This document shows positions 16,099 to 24,230 of a stretch of DNA of 64,000 nucleotides, in pieces. Position numbers and translations under genes: made by a program. This DNA comes from Echinicola vietnamensis DSM 17526 (GTDB taxonomy: Bacteria > Bacteroidota > Bacteroidia > Cytophagales > Cyclobacteriaceae): the NCBI RefSeq assembly GCF_000325705.1, contig NC_019904.1:2544001-2608000 (forward strand), in the 5' to 3' direction. Positions within the stretch are counted from its first letter, which is position 1. Every line of letters starts with the position of its first letter. The notes beneath the pieces are model-generated. The model made no database searches and was not told the DNA's origin. It worked only from the letters and a program-made list of their open reading frames with translations.

Positions 16099-18432
16099 AT
16101 GCGTTCGGTAGTAGTCAATAATACCCTTCACGTTAATTTTTTAAGTGTCAAGACCGTCTATTGGACGGTTTTGGCCTTTTTATGCCTATTTTTTTTAATT
16201 CCCAAAGCGGTAACTGCGCAAAAAGTGTACACATCAGATGTGATTTCATATAGTCCTAATTTCGGTGTTATTCCTCCAATTATAAGGGTTTTAGATCCTA
16301 CAAATGCTACCGCTGATAATGGTCTTTATGCCAGGCTTAAGGCACGAGGTGAAGTCCTTGGTCTAGTAGGAGGATATAATAGCTATTTGGAATTGGGGTA
16401 TACAGAAGCAGTTCCTGCCAATACTCCTTCATATATCCGGATCGGTGGCGATCCAGATTTATTGGAAGCACTTTTAGGTGGAACGCTGGGAGATGCTTTG
16501 ATAGCTGTTTTAGGCGGGGTGTTGGGAAACCAGGTCATTGAAGTGCGGGCATATGACGAAGTTGGCACGACAGTATTTAGTGGCGATTCTAGAGGAGGTT
16601 TTGATGCAAATAATTTGAGATTGCTCCAAGGTAAGGATGGTGATTATTACTTAAGAATTATTCCAGATCACGCCTATAAAAGCATAGAAGTTAAAAATAT
16701 TGTAGATGGATTGCTTGCAGTGTTGACCACTTTTCATTTAGATGTTTACCATGCTTTTTATTTCGAAGAGCAATGTAATTATTCTCCCGAATTTGTATCC
16801 TACAGCGGGGATGGTATAAACCTGGATGTCCTCGATTTAGGGGGAGGGATTGTCGAACATCCTGAATATGCGATGGATGATGATCTTTCTACTTCAGCAT
16901 CCATTGGGCCGGGGTTAATCAATTTGGTAGGGAGCTATTCTTCCCAATTCCACTTTACTCAGGGCTCTTCTCCTACCGATGAAGTCATGGTAACCTTAAG
17001 CGGTGATCCATCTTTGCTGAATGTGGATGTGCTTAACAGTGTGTCCTTTCAGGCCTATGACGGTGATGATTTGGTGTTTGAGCAGGATTTGGGCGCACTT
17101 TCGGATGAACTTTTGGGATTGATTGATCTGGATATTTTGGGACTGCTGGGGGATGGGACACCTGTCACCTTTCCTGTTTCACCAGACGTGTCATTCGATC
17201 GGTTTGAAATCACGGTGGGTGCTGTGGTGGGTGTGGATGTAGGAGAAGCCTTAAACGTCCATGAAGTGGCGCGAACAGTAGGAATGCCTGAATTTGGCGG
17301 GGCCACGGGAAATCAGTATTCCGTATGTGAAGGGCAGTCACTCAGTGTATCCCCTCAGCACTATGGAGGAGCGGCGCTCCGGTGGTATGACACGCCAGTA
17401 GGAGGAACTTCTATTGGCGCCACGGAAAGCTTGGATATTGCTGAAGTGACAGAGGATCAGACCTATTATGTGTCCAGCATTGACCATTGCAATGGCGAAG
17501 AAATAGAATCCGCACGAGTGGCCGTAGGGGTGGAGGCGCTGGCTGTCCCCCAAGTGGAGGACTATGGAGGACTTCCCAGTCAGGCGGAATATGGCGTTGG
17601 CGAAGCAGTGATACTCGAACCTGTACTGGAAGCCGGTACAGGCATTGAAGATCCACAGTTTAGCTGGTCATTGTCACCAACTGGAGCCCCGGTGATCGCC
17701 GATGAGGTGGAAGTGGATAAAGGCGATCATACCGTAACCTATCGTTTGCGGCCGGATGGAGCCTTGGAAATTGAAGGATTGATGCCTGAGGATGAGATTG
17801 AAGAGGTTTACTTGGCTTTGCAAAATGGAGTCACAGGATGCAAAGCCATTCAGGCCGTGGACCAAGTTTATGTGATTCTGCCGGTCAGCTGGAAGAGGTT
17901 TGATGGGATGGCCCAGAATAAGGAAAACCGGTTGGAGTGGGAATTTTTTACACCTCAGCCGTTATGGCGGTTAAGCATCCAGCGAGCCAATGAAAGCTTG
18001 AAATGGTACGATATCGGAGAAATGGAGCTGTCTCCTGACGTCATGTATGGCGGTGCGTTTTCTTTTGTGGACGAGTCCCCGTATTTAGGTGCCAATTATT
18101 ACAGGATCAAAGCCGAAAAAATGGATGGGAGCAAAGCCTATAGCAAGGTCATTCGCCTGGACTTGGAGCGTCAAGTTGATGAAGTGTTTGACGTATACCC
18201 AAATCCAGTTGTCGGCATCCCTGTACTCCGAAATCAAACCACAAAAGATTTAGGCCAAACAACTGTTCAGGTATACGATCAGCACGGTGGGTTGGTGGAT
18301 CGTTTTAGCCTTGACCAATTGCTTTCAGGCGAGGCTGTAAAGCTCGACCAGGCCAAGCCGCTGCATCCCGGTGTGTACATCTACACCTTTTATACCCAAG
18401 GACATGTCCAGCGGATAAAGGTGATTTGGTAA
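16099..18432 (+). CDS. T9SS cargo protein, paralogue of the adhesin N-terminus, type A sorting domain
   Basis: 777 residues, start supported by GGAGGG before the ATG. Signal peptide to about residue 40 (KAVTAQ). Residues about 45-400 align colinearly with residues 35-400 of the giant adhesin: both have SPN near the mature N-terminus, LPANT/VPANT before YIR, DEVMVTLS, and FDRFEI near the end, so the two modules are paralogous. An Ig-like unit follows (about 410-480, GGAALRWYDTPVGGTSIG), then a Fn3/Ig-like region and a type A T9SS sorting domain from about 699 (VYPNPVVG to the C-terminal VQRIKVIW). It lies 41 bp behind the PorE-like gene. It may be a second surface component of the same apparatus, a minor subunit or a ligand of the adhesin; this is inference. 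Confidence 0.85.
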   Translation: MRSVVVNNTLHVNFLSVKTVYWTVLAFLCLFFLIPKAVTAQKVYTSDVISYSPNFGVIPPIIRVLDPTNATADNGLYARLKARGEVLGLVGGYNSYLELGYTEAVPANTPSYIRIGGDPDLLEALLGGTLGDALIAVLGGVLGNQVIEVRAYDEVGTTVFSGDSRGGFDANNLRLLQGKDGDYYLRIIPDHAYKSIEVKNIVDGLLAVLTTFHLDVYHAFYFEEQCNYSPEFVSYSGDGINLDVLDLGGGIVEHPEYAMDDDLSTSASIGPGLINLVGSYSSQFHFTQGSSPTDEVMVTLSGDPSLLNVDVLNSVSFQAYDGDDLVFEQDLGALSDELLGLIDLDILGLLGDGTPVTFPVSPDVSFDRFEITVGAVVGVDVGEALNVHEVARTVGMPEFGGATGNQYSVCEGQSLSVSPQHYGGAALRWYDTPVGGTSIGATESLDIAEVTEDQTYYVSSIDHCNGEEIESARVAVGVEALAVPQVEDYGGLPSQAEYGVGEAVILEPVLEAGTGIEDPQFSWSLSPTGAPVIADEVEVDKGDHTVTYRLRPDGALEIEGLMPEDEIEEVYLALQNGVTGCKAIQAVDQVYVILPVSWKRFDGMAQNKENRLEWEFFTPQPLWRLSIQRANESLKWYDIGEMELSPDVMYGGAFSFVDESPYLGANYYRIKAEKMDGSKAYSKVIRLDLERQVDEVFDVYPNPVVGIPVLRNQTTKDLGQTTVQVYDQHGGLVDRFSLDQLLSGEAVKLDQAKPLHPGVYIYTFYTQGHVQRIKVIW

Positions 18433-18450
18433 ATAGGGATAAAGCAGCAT

Positions 18451-19191
18451 TTAACGGGTCACTTGATTTAACCTGGACAGAATGTTCTGGTAATAATTCC
18501 TGCCCACAGGGATGGATTGATCCTTGATAAGGATTTCTTTGGAATTAAGGGCGTCTATTTTATCGAGGTTAACGATAAATGCTTTGTTGACTTTACAGAA
18601 AAGCAATGACGGAAGTTTTTGAAGGACATCTTTCAAGACATTTCTTAAGGTGTAGACGGTATTGTCTCCTGTGCTGATGTGGGTGTAGGAGCCATCGGCT
18701 TTGATCCAATCGATGTCTTTAATCGCTATTTTTTTTAAATAACCTTTGTCTCTAATAAAGATAGATCCTTTGATGATTTTATCATGCACGATTAATTCAG
18801 ATACCTTGTCCGCATTTTTTGTTTCATAATTACTAATGGCCAAGGTAAGGGTAGTGATCAAGGTGTCTTTTGAAAAGGGTTTGACGATATATCCGTCAGG
18901 AGAGACTTCCTTCACTTTGTTTAGTGTTTCTTTATCCGTGGAGCTGGTGAAGAAAATGACCGGGATATTGAACTTCTCTCGGATATTGTGGGCTATGTCA
19001 ATACCGTTACTGTTACCTTTTAGATGAATATCCAACAAAACTGCTGCTGGGAACTTTTCAAATAAGGTATCTTCGATTTTTTCGTCTGAATCCAGAATGT
19101 CACACACTTCGTACCCTTCAGCTTCTAAAAGGTCTTTTGTATTATCTGCCAGTTCAGGATTGTCCTCTACAATTAGTATCTGTGTTTTCAT
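18451..19191 (-). CDS. LytTR-family DNA-binding response regulator
   Basis: 246 residues. An N-terminal receiver domain (1-125) has acidic residues E9-D10, phospho-acceptor D54 in LLDIHLKG, T87/S88 and K108 in the conserved VKPFSKD. A C-terminal LytTR domain (about 145-244) contains IKDIDWIKADGSYTHI and CKVNKAFIVNLDKID. Such regulators bind imperfect direct repeats in promoters. It converges on the adhesin operon (19 bp between stops) and diverges from the histidine kinase gene at 19782, its most likely partner. An inverted repeat lies just upstream of its start. Confidence 0.93.
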   Translation of the reverse strand: MKTQILIVEDNPELADNTKDLLEAEGYEVCDILDSDEKIEDTLFEKFPAAVLLDIHLKGNSNGIDIAHNIREKFNIPVIFFTSSTDKETLNKVKEVSPDGYIVKPFSKDTLITTLTLAISNYETKNADKVSELIVHDKIIKGSIFIRDKGYLKKIAIKDIDWIKADGSYTHISTGDNTVYTLRNVLKDVLQKLPSLLFCKVNKAFIVNLDKIDALNSKEILIKDQSIPVGRNYYQNILSRLNQVTR

Positions 19192-19781
19192 ATTTAGTCA
19201 AACTTGACTTCCTCCAAGTGATGTCAATAATACGGAGAAAATTTCTAAAATGATATCGCTTTTCTTAAAAACTAAACAAGGTTAAAATTACCAGTATAGA
19301 ACTAGGTAAAAACACCTGTTTTCTTGTTGTTAATTTATAAAAAATGAAAAAAACGACAATAATAAGTTAATAAAAGGTGTAATTATGTTATCTTAACCAA
19401 TAAGTTGAAATCGAGCTGTTTAATTCAGTAAGTTCAATTCATAAGAAAAAAAGGTTGAAAAATTGTTCTCCAGATTTATCTAATACCAGTTAAACCTTAC
19501 ATATCATGTGTGTGATTTTTAGATACTCGTAACAGAGAAGGTAATGAATTTTTGAGATGCAATCATAAAAAAAACTATAAGGTTTTAGCGATGATTGGAA
19601 AAAAAAGAATGCTGGCTTTAGGTATTGATGATAGAGAAAAAATCTTTTATTTAAAAGAGGTAGGCAAATGTTGAGAGCGTCATATTCAATAGACAATAAT
19701 AACCAAAAAACACCAAGCCAAGTAGTCTTTCCTGCTACTGATGGACTTCAAAATTTGTGTTGTAAGGAAAAAGGAGGAAGT
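19192..19781. other. Divergent regulatory region between response regulator and histidine kinase
   Basis: About 590 bp, AT-rich. It holds the 14-bp palindrome at 19196-19209 and a possible 27-codon reading frame (19591-19674) whose stop overlaps the first in-frame ATG (19668) of the kinase frame. Beyond that nothing recognisable; promoters for both directions must lie here. Confidence 0.5.
19196..19209. promoter_or_regulatory. Palindrome in the leader of the LytTR regulator gene
   Basis: AGTCAA (19196-19201), spacer AC, TTGACT (19204-19209): a perfect 6-2-6 inverted repeat 5-18 bases upstream of the regulator start codon on the minus strand. Position suggests autoregulation or control of ribosome access. 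It is short enough to be chance. Confidence 0.3.
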
Positions 19782-21374
19782 ATGGAAAAAGTTTCTACCG
19801 AGCTTTTCAAGATTCAGCGGCTTTACCACACTGGCGAACTTACAGCCAATAAAGCGTTTGACCGGGTGAACTCGATTGTTTCGGATTTAGTTTCGTTTGA
19901 GGCGATCCTATTTGGAAGGCTGCATGCAGATAAAGTAGATAGGTTCATTTATTTTTGTTCGGGTACGAATGATAGGTCAGATCTGGAGTATTGGAACGAC
20001 GTGAAGAATGCCACGAATAAACTTTTATGCAAGAACGTGGACGCACTCAATAGTGGTTTGATGGTTTCAGGGAAAAGTACTTTTGGAAAAATGACTGAAG
20101 ACGTAGCGGAGGCAAAGAAGTATTTGATGATCCCTACTCTCATGGACAACGAAAGCCTGGGCTTTTTGGCGTTGGTGAATGTGGAGGAAGTGCATCTTGA
20201 GAAATGCGAAGGGCCATTGCGGGAATTGACCGTAGCTTTTGCGCTTATTTATTTGTTCGAATTGCGAATGGCGGGTTCAGGGGCTACGGTGAATGGCAAA
20301 AGCAAAAACGAACTATTGGATATGCTGGTGAAACATTCATCCGATATGATAGGGGTGTTTGATGTCAATTGGATGCCGAAATATCTTTCCCCTTCATTTG
20401 AGCAGGCGTTTGGATTTACTAGAAACCAGTTAATGGATCCTTCTTTTTTCGAAGGGTTTAGAAGTAAGGTGAAAGATATGGAAAAGGTGGTGGTAGATGG
20501 TGTGAAAAGGTACCGTTTTACCAATCTTAATTCAGCCGGGGAAAGGATATGGTTGGAAAGTATTTTTGACACCTTGTATGATGAAGATGGAGAGATTCAA
20601 GGGCATATGGCCATCATGCGGAATATTTCTGAGGAGGTAATTGGTGAGCAAAAGATGAGCGAGGCGCTGGAAAAGGAAATTGCCTTAAATAAAATGAAAT
20701 CTCAGTTTATTTCCATTACTTCCCATGAGTTTAAGACCCCCTTGTCCACCATCAAGTCAAGCATCGAAATTTGTAATATTGAGTTGCAGCGCCAGCTTCA
20801 AGAACATCCCTCTGAGCAAAAATTTAAAAAGCACTTTAATCGAGTAAACAATGAAGTGGATCGGATGAATTCTCTTCTAGTAAACCTTCTAAACCTCGAG
20901 AAGATCAATCAAGGGGTGATCCAAGTGAGTTCAAAAGGAAAAAAAATCAACAGTTACCTTCGATCGGTATTGGAGGATTGGGTGGATCAGGATTCGGTGC
21001 ACTTTGAAACCACTTTGCCGGAAGACTTTATCCACTCCATCGATGTTAGCTTGATGAACCAAGTCATTACCAATTTGGTGGAGAATGCACTGAAATATGG
21101 CAATAGGGATGAAAAAGTAATCGTCAAAGCCCATCACACGGATCGGGAATTGGTGGTTTCCGTAAGAGACTTTGGCGATGGAATACCCGAAAAAGAACAA
21201 GAGCATCTATTTAAGCCGTTTTTCAGGGCATCGAATTCCAGCAAGTATGACAAAGGCTCTGGGCTGGGATTGATGATCACCAAAAAGTTTATTGAGCTCC
21301 AAAATGGAACCGTCCATTTTGAATCCGAAGAAGGAGTGGGAACATGTTTTTTCCTTACTTTTCCCTTAACCTAA
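19782..21374 (+). CDS. GAF/PAS-domain sensor histidine kinase
   Basis: 530 residues from the ATG at 19782, chosen because AAGGAGG stands just before it; the frame is open upstream to an ATG at 19668 (568 residues). No signal peptide or membrane segment, so a cytoplasmic sensor. An N-terminal GAF-like region (about 20-175) is followed by a PAS domain (about 200-320, SSDMIGVFDVNWMPKYLSP and MAIMRNISEE). Then come HisKA with the H-box SHEFKTPLSTIKSS (His at residue 315) and a HATPase_c domain with N box NQVITNLVENALKYG, G1 DFGDGIP and G2 GSGLGLMITKK. It autophosphorylates and passes phosphate to a response regulator; the divergent LytTR gene is the natural candidate. The signal is unknown. Confidence 0.93.
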   Translation: MEKVSTELFKIQRLYHTGELTANKAFDRVNSIVSDLVSFEAILFGRLHADKVDRFIYFCSGTNDRSDLEYWNDVKNATNKLLCKNVDALNSGLMVSGKSTFGKMTEDVAEAKKYLMIPTLMDNESLGFLALVNVEEVHLEKCEGPLRELTVAFALIYLFELRMAGSGATVNGKSKNELLDMLVKHSSDMIGVFDVNWMPKYLSPSFEQAFGFTRNQLMDPSFFEGFRSKVKDMEKVVVDGVKRYRFTNLNSAGERIWLESIFDTLYDEDGEIQGHMAIMRNISEEVIGEQKMSEALEKEIALNKMKSQFISITSHEFKTPLSTIKSSIEICNIELQRQLQEHPSEQKFKKHFNRVNNEVDRMNSLLVNLLNLEKINQGVIQVSSKGKKINSYLRSVLEDWVDQDSVHFETTLPEDFIHSIDVSLMNQVITNLVENALKYGNRDEKVIVKAHHTDRELVVSVRDFGDGIPEKEQEHLFKPFFRASNSSKYDKGSGLGLMITKKFIELQNGTVHFESEEGVGTCFFLTFPLT

Positions 21375-21473
21375 TTCGATTGGTTGATTTACTGTTTTTT
21401 TGAAATTAGCCTTAAAATGTCCTTTAAATAAGTTAATTTAAGGGGTTTTGAAATTAAAGCTGGTTTAGAAAAT

Positions 21474-22355
21474 ATGAAAAAAGTACTATTACCCATTTTG
21501 GCTATTTGTGGTATTACAGCATGTTCCCCATCCACTAAAAAGCAGCAAGACTCGGAAGTAAAGGAGGTTTCCATTGCTACGGATGACCTTGAGGGGGGGT
21601 GGAAATCACTGTTTAATGGGGAGGATTTGGCTCATTGGAAGGTGAAAATATCTAAACACGAACTGGAGGATAATTATGCCAATACTTTCAGGGTAGAGGA
21701 TGGAATGATGAAGGTACGTTATGATGGATATGAGGATTTTGATCAGCAGTATGGCCATATTTTTTATGATGAACCATTTTCTGCCTATTTACTTCATCTC
21801 GAGTATCGTTTTGTAGGAGAACAAGCCCCGGGAGGGGAAGGTTGGGCGTTGCGAAATAGCGGTGCAATGCTTCATGGACAGTCTCCCGAAAGTATGCTGA
21901 AAGACCAGGATTTCCCCATTTCCATTGAGGGCCAGCTACTCGGCGGAGACGGAGAGCATGACCGTACCACCAGTAACCTTTGTACACCAGGTACTAATGT
22001 GGTTATGGATGGAGAGCTCTTTACGCCTCATTGTGTGAGCTCCAGCTCTAAAACCTACCATGGTGAACAATGGGTATCGGCTGATTTTTTGGTTTTGGCG
22101 GACTCAGTCGTCCAGCATATCGTGGAGGGTGATACGGTCATGACCTATTATGCTCCCCAGATTGGAGGGGGGAACGTAGATCCAGTAGATCCAGCGGTAA
22201 AGCAGGATGGTAAATTACTGACAGAAGGCTATATTTCCTTACAAAGTGAAAGTCATCCCATCGATTTTCGAAAAGTGGAATTGTTTGATTTAGCACCCTA
22301 TATGGATGATCCTGAATCGTTAAAAGCTGTTTTGAAGAAATTGAGAAACCGATAG
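21474..22355 (+). CDS. DUF1080 / 3-keto-disaccharide hydrolase-domain lipoprotein
   Basis: 293 residues, lipoprotein signal with cysteine at about residue 17 (ITACSPS). The body is a DUF1080 (3-keto-disaccharide hydrolase) jelly-roll: GGWKSLFNGEDLAHWK at the start, YLLHLEYRF in the middle, GYISLQSESHPIDFRKVEL near the end. Members split 3-keto-glycosides or act as carbohydrate-binding surface proteins in Bacteroidota. It stands alone, about 100 bp behind the kinase gene, and converges with the small membrane protein gene. Family assignment is good; substrate is not known. Confidence 0.9.
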   Translation: MKKVLLPILAICGITACSPSTKKQQDSEVKEVSIATDDLEGGWKSLFNGEDLAHWKVKISKHELEDNYANTFRVEDGMMKVRYDGYEDFDQQYGHIFYDEPFSAYLLHLEYRFVGEQAPGGEGWALRNSGAMLHGQSPESMLKDQDFPISIEGQLLGGDGEHDRTTSNLCTPGTNVVMDGELFTPHCVSSSSKTYHGEQWVSADFLVLADSVVQHIVEGDTVMTYYAPQIGGGNVDPVDPAVKQDGKLLTEGYISLQSESHPIDFRKVELFDLAPYMDDPESLKAVLKKLRNR

Positions 22356-22454
22356 AAGAAATCATCATCCCCGCAGGCCAAAACATCAAATGAGTGATTG
22401 CTACCTGATATGTGGCGGATGAAAAGCAGGTGGGTAGTTTCAAGGCATGACAAA

Positions 22455-22712
22455 TTAATTTTTGTCGGCCTTTTCTTTTTCGCGCTCATTTTTGGGCTTT
22501 TTGTAGAAAAACCACCAAAATATCCCCAGCACAATTACCGTAAGCGGTAAAACCAAATAAATGATGATATCTGCTGTCGTGTTTAATCGGACGGGCTCAT
22601 CCGTTCTGGGTGTACCTGTCGGGATTTGGCCAAGAGCATGTTGACAGGTCATAGCAATCAATGCGGCCAAAAGAATCACGTTAAAGCTTGTTTTTCTTAT
22701 CATCTGCTCCAT
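22455..22712 (-). CDS. Small predicted membrane protein with signal sequence
   Basis: 85 residues. The first 29 form a signal-like segment ending at HALGQ. One strong transmembrane helix follows at about 48-70, ending WWFFYKK, and then a highly charged C-terminal tail rich in Lys/Glu. MEQM or the internal MIRKT may be the start. No known family recognised. The clear signal/TM/charged-tail pattern and its own intergenic flanks favour a real gene. Confidence 0.65.
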   Translation of the reverse strand: MEQMIRKTSFNVILLAALIAMTCQHALGQIPTGTPRTDEPVRLNTTADIIIYLVLPLTVIVLGIFWWFFYKKPKNEREKEKADKN

Positions 22713-22870
22713 AGTTGTTTGGTTTTGCTTAAAGTTATGGAATAGATGGGGGAAATGTAAGTGATTGAAGATTAAAAATAACTATTCTGTGCCTTGGGGA
22801 TTAAGTGATAAGGGAGGTATTTGATGGAAATCAGATGATGTTTCCTTGAATGTATTTTATAAAGGAAAGT

Positions 22871-22897
22871 ATCCGGTGAATGTCAAGTTCACCGGAT
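22871..22897 (-). terminator. Hairpin behind the DUF2264 gene
   Basis: ATCCGGTGAA (22871-22880) pairs perfectly with TTCACCGGAT (22888-22897), 7-base loop. It lies 8 bp beyond the minus-strand stop codon at 22905. The T-tract on the minus strand is weak, so efficiency is uncertain. Confidence 0.65.
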
Positions 22898-22904
22898 GGA
22901 GAGG

Positions 22905-24155
22905 TTAAAATGAAATAGCATGGTCTGCAGGGATGCTTTGTCCTGCCCAAGCTTTCTTGGCAGACCAATCGGCATCTGCTGCCGTCCAGAAATCATGGTC
23001 AGTCGGCAAACCCAACGGCAAAAAGCCTAATGTACATAGGTATAGGCTTCCTGTGGAAATATAAGCGTCGCCCATCTCTGGCTGATGACCACAGAAGCCA
23101 ATGGTCAGCCATCCGTCCTGATCGAAAGTGCCGGGTGCTTCAAATTGTCGCTGGATAATGGCGCTTAGGGCACTGCGAACCTGAGCTCCGGTAATGGCTT
23201 CCGGTAATGTCCCCAATAGGGCCGTTTCTGCCAATGGCTGGAAGGCGCCGACGCGGTAAGTGATGGACCTCCCCACAGGTGGATAGGTGCCCTCCGGCGA
23301 AATTAGGCGTTCTTGCTGCTCGGCAAATCGCGTCATTCTTTTGCCCACACGTTCATAGAGGTCTTGATAGCTTTTCCGTTTGGATGCGGCTACTTTTAGG
23401 ACTTGAAGCATCATTGGCTGGATGACATAGCCATTGTAATAGTCCATGTGGAAATTTTGGCCGTCGCCATACCAACCATCTCCTACGTACCATTCGTCAT
23501 GTTTCTTGACGGCAAAATCTATCCGCATGAAGTCACCACCTTCCCCGACAAACAGCAAGAAGGCGTCGAGCATGGCTCCAAACAATAGCCAGTTGTTATA
23601 ATAGGGAGGAATAGCTTCCTTTTGATTTTTGATCTCTTGCACAAAACGCTTTTTGACTTTCTCATCCAGTGGCTCCCAAAGGGCCTCCGGAGCACGCATG
23701 ATCCCATGAACCAAAAAAGCCCCATCCACAAGGGGTTGGGAGCCTTTGGTCCAGTTGAGGTAGTCAGGGGAATTAGGGTCGACACTGTGCGCGATGCTTT
23801 TCAATGCTTTTTCCCGAAGATCCTTTCGCATCTGTCCCTCATGGTCTGCACTGTCTGGGAGGGCTAGCCAAGGAGCCACCCCGGCAAGGGTTCTTCCCAG
23901 GGCTTCCAGATGGGTGACATTTTCCCTACCCTGGTAAGCTTTCGGAGGGGTTTCTACCGGCATGCTAGCACGGAGTTTCCCTTGGCTCATTTGGCTGAGC
24001 ACTGGAGAGGCAATCTTATACAGGGTATTGGCCCAATAGCTTCTTTCATTTGGGTTTGAAGGGGCCGGGGGAGTAGTTTTTGCGGAGAGGGTGCTTGGCA
24101 AAATGCCGACAGCTCCCACAGCCGGAATGTATTTTACGAAAGATCGTCTATTCAT
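22905..24155 (-). CDS. DUF2264-domain secreted protein
   Basis: 416 residues. The N-terminus MNRRSFVKYIPAVGAVGILP is a Tat-like twin-arginine signal, suggesting export in folded form. The rest is a DUF2264 domain, with WYGDGQNFHMDYYNGYVI (about residues 225-242) as the clearest family block, probably an alpha/alpha-toroid. DUF2264 proteins occur in loci for uronic-acid glycans, and I recall related proteins being assigned to glucuronidase families, but I cannot confirm this here. It is the last of three minus-strand genes (GH88, GH20, DUF2264) that diverge from the first sigma gene. A role on the glycan released by the lyases nearby is inferred. Confidence 0.85.
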   Translation of the reverse strand: MNRRSFVKYIPAVGAVGILPSTLSAKTTPPAPSNPNERSYWANTLYKIASPVLSQMSQGKLRASMPVETPPKAYQGRENVTHLEALGRTLAGVAPWLALPDSADHEGQMRKDLREKALKSIAHSVDPNSPDYLNWTKGSQPLVDGAFLVHGIMRAPEALWEPLDEKVKKRFVQEIKNQKEAIPPYYNNWLLFGAMLDAFLLFVGEGGDFMRIDFAVKKHDEWYVGDGWYGDGQNFHMDYYNGYVIQPMMLQVLKVAASKRKSYQDLYERVGKRMTRFAEQQERLISPEGTYPPVGRSITYRVGAFQPLAETALLGTLPEAITGAQVRSALSAIIQRQFEAPGTFDQDGWLTIGFCGHQPEMGDAYISTGSLYLCTLGFLPLGLPTDHDFWTAADADWSAKKAWAGQSIPADHAISF

Positions 24156-24230
24156 AGAATTTCGATTTTGTGGATTTTTAAAATTAGTCTATTTGCACTA
24201 ACATTCAAGGTGGCTTTTAGGAATTGACCA

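Noticed and set aside
19591..19674. 27-codon upstream frame overlapping the first in-frame ATG of the kinase
   Set aside because: Weak ribosome site and no features; the preferred kinase start is downstream at 19782.
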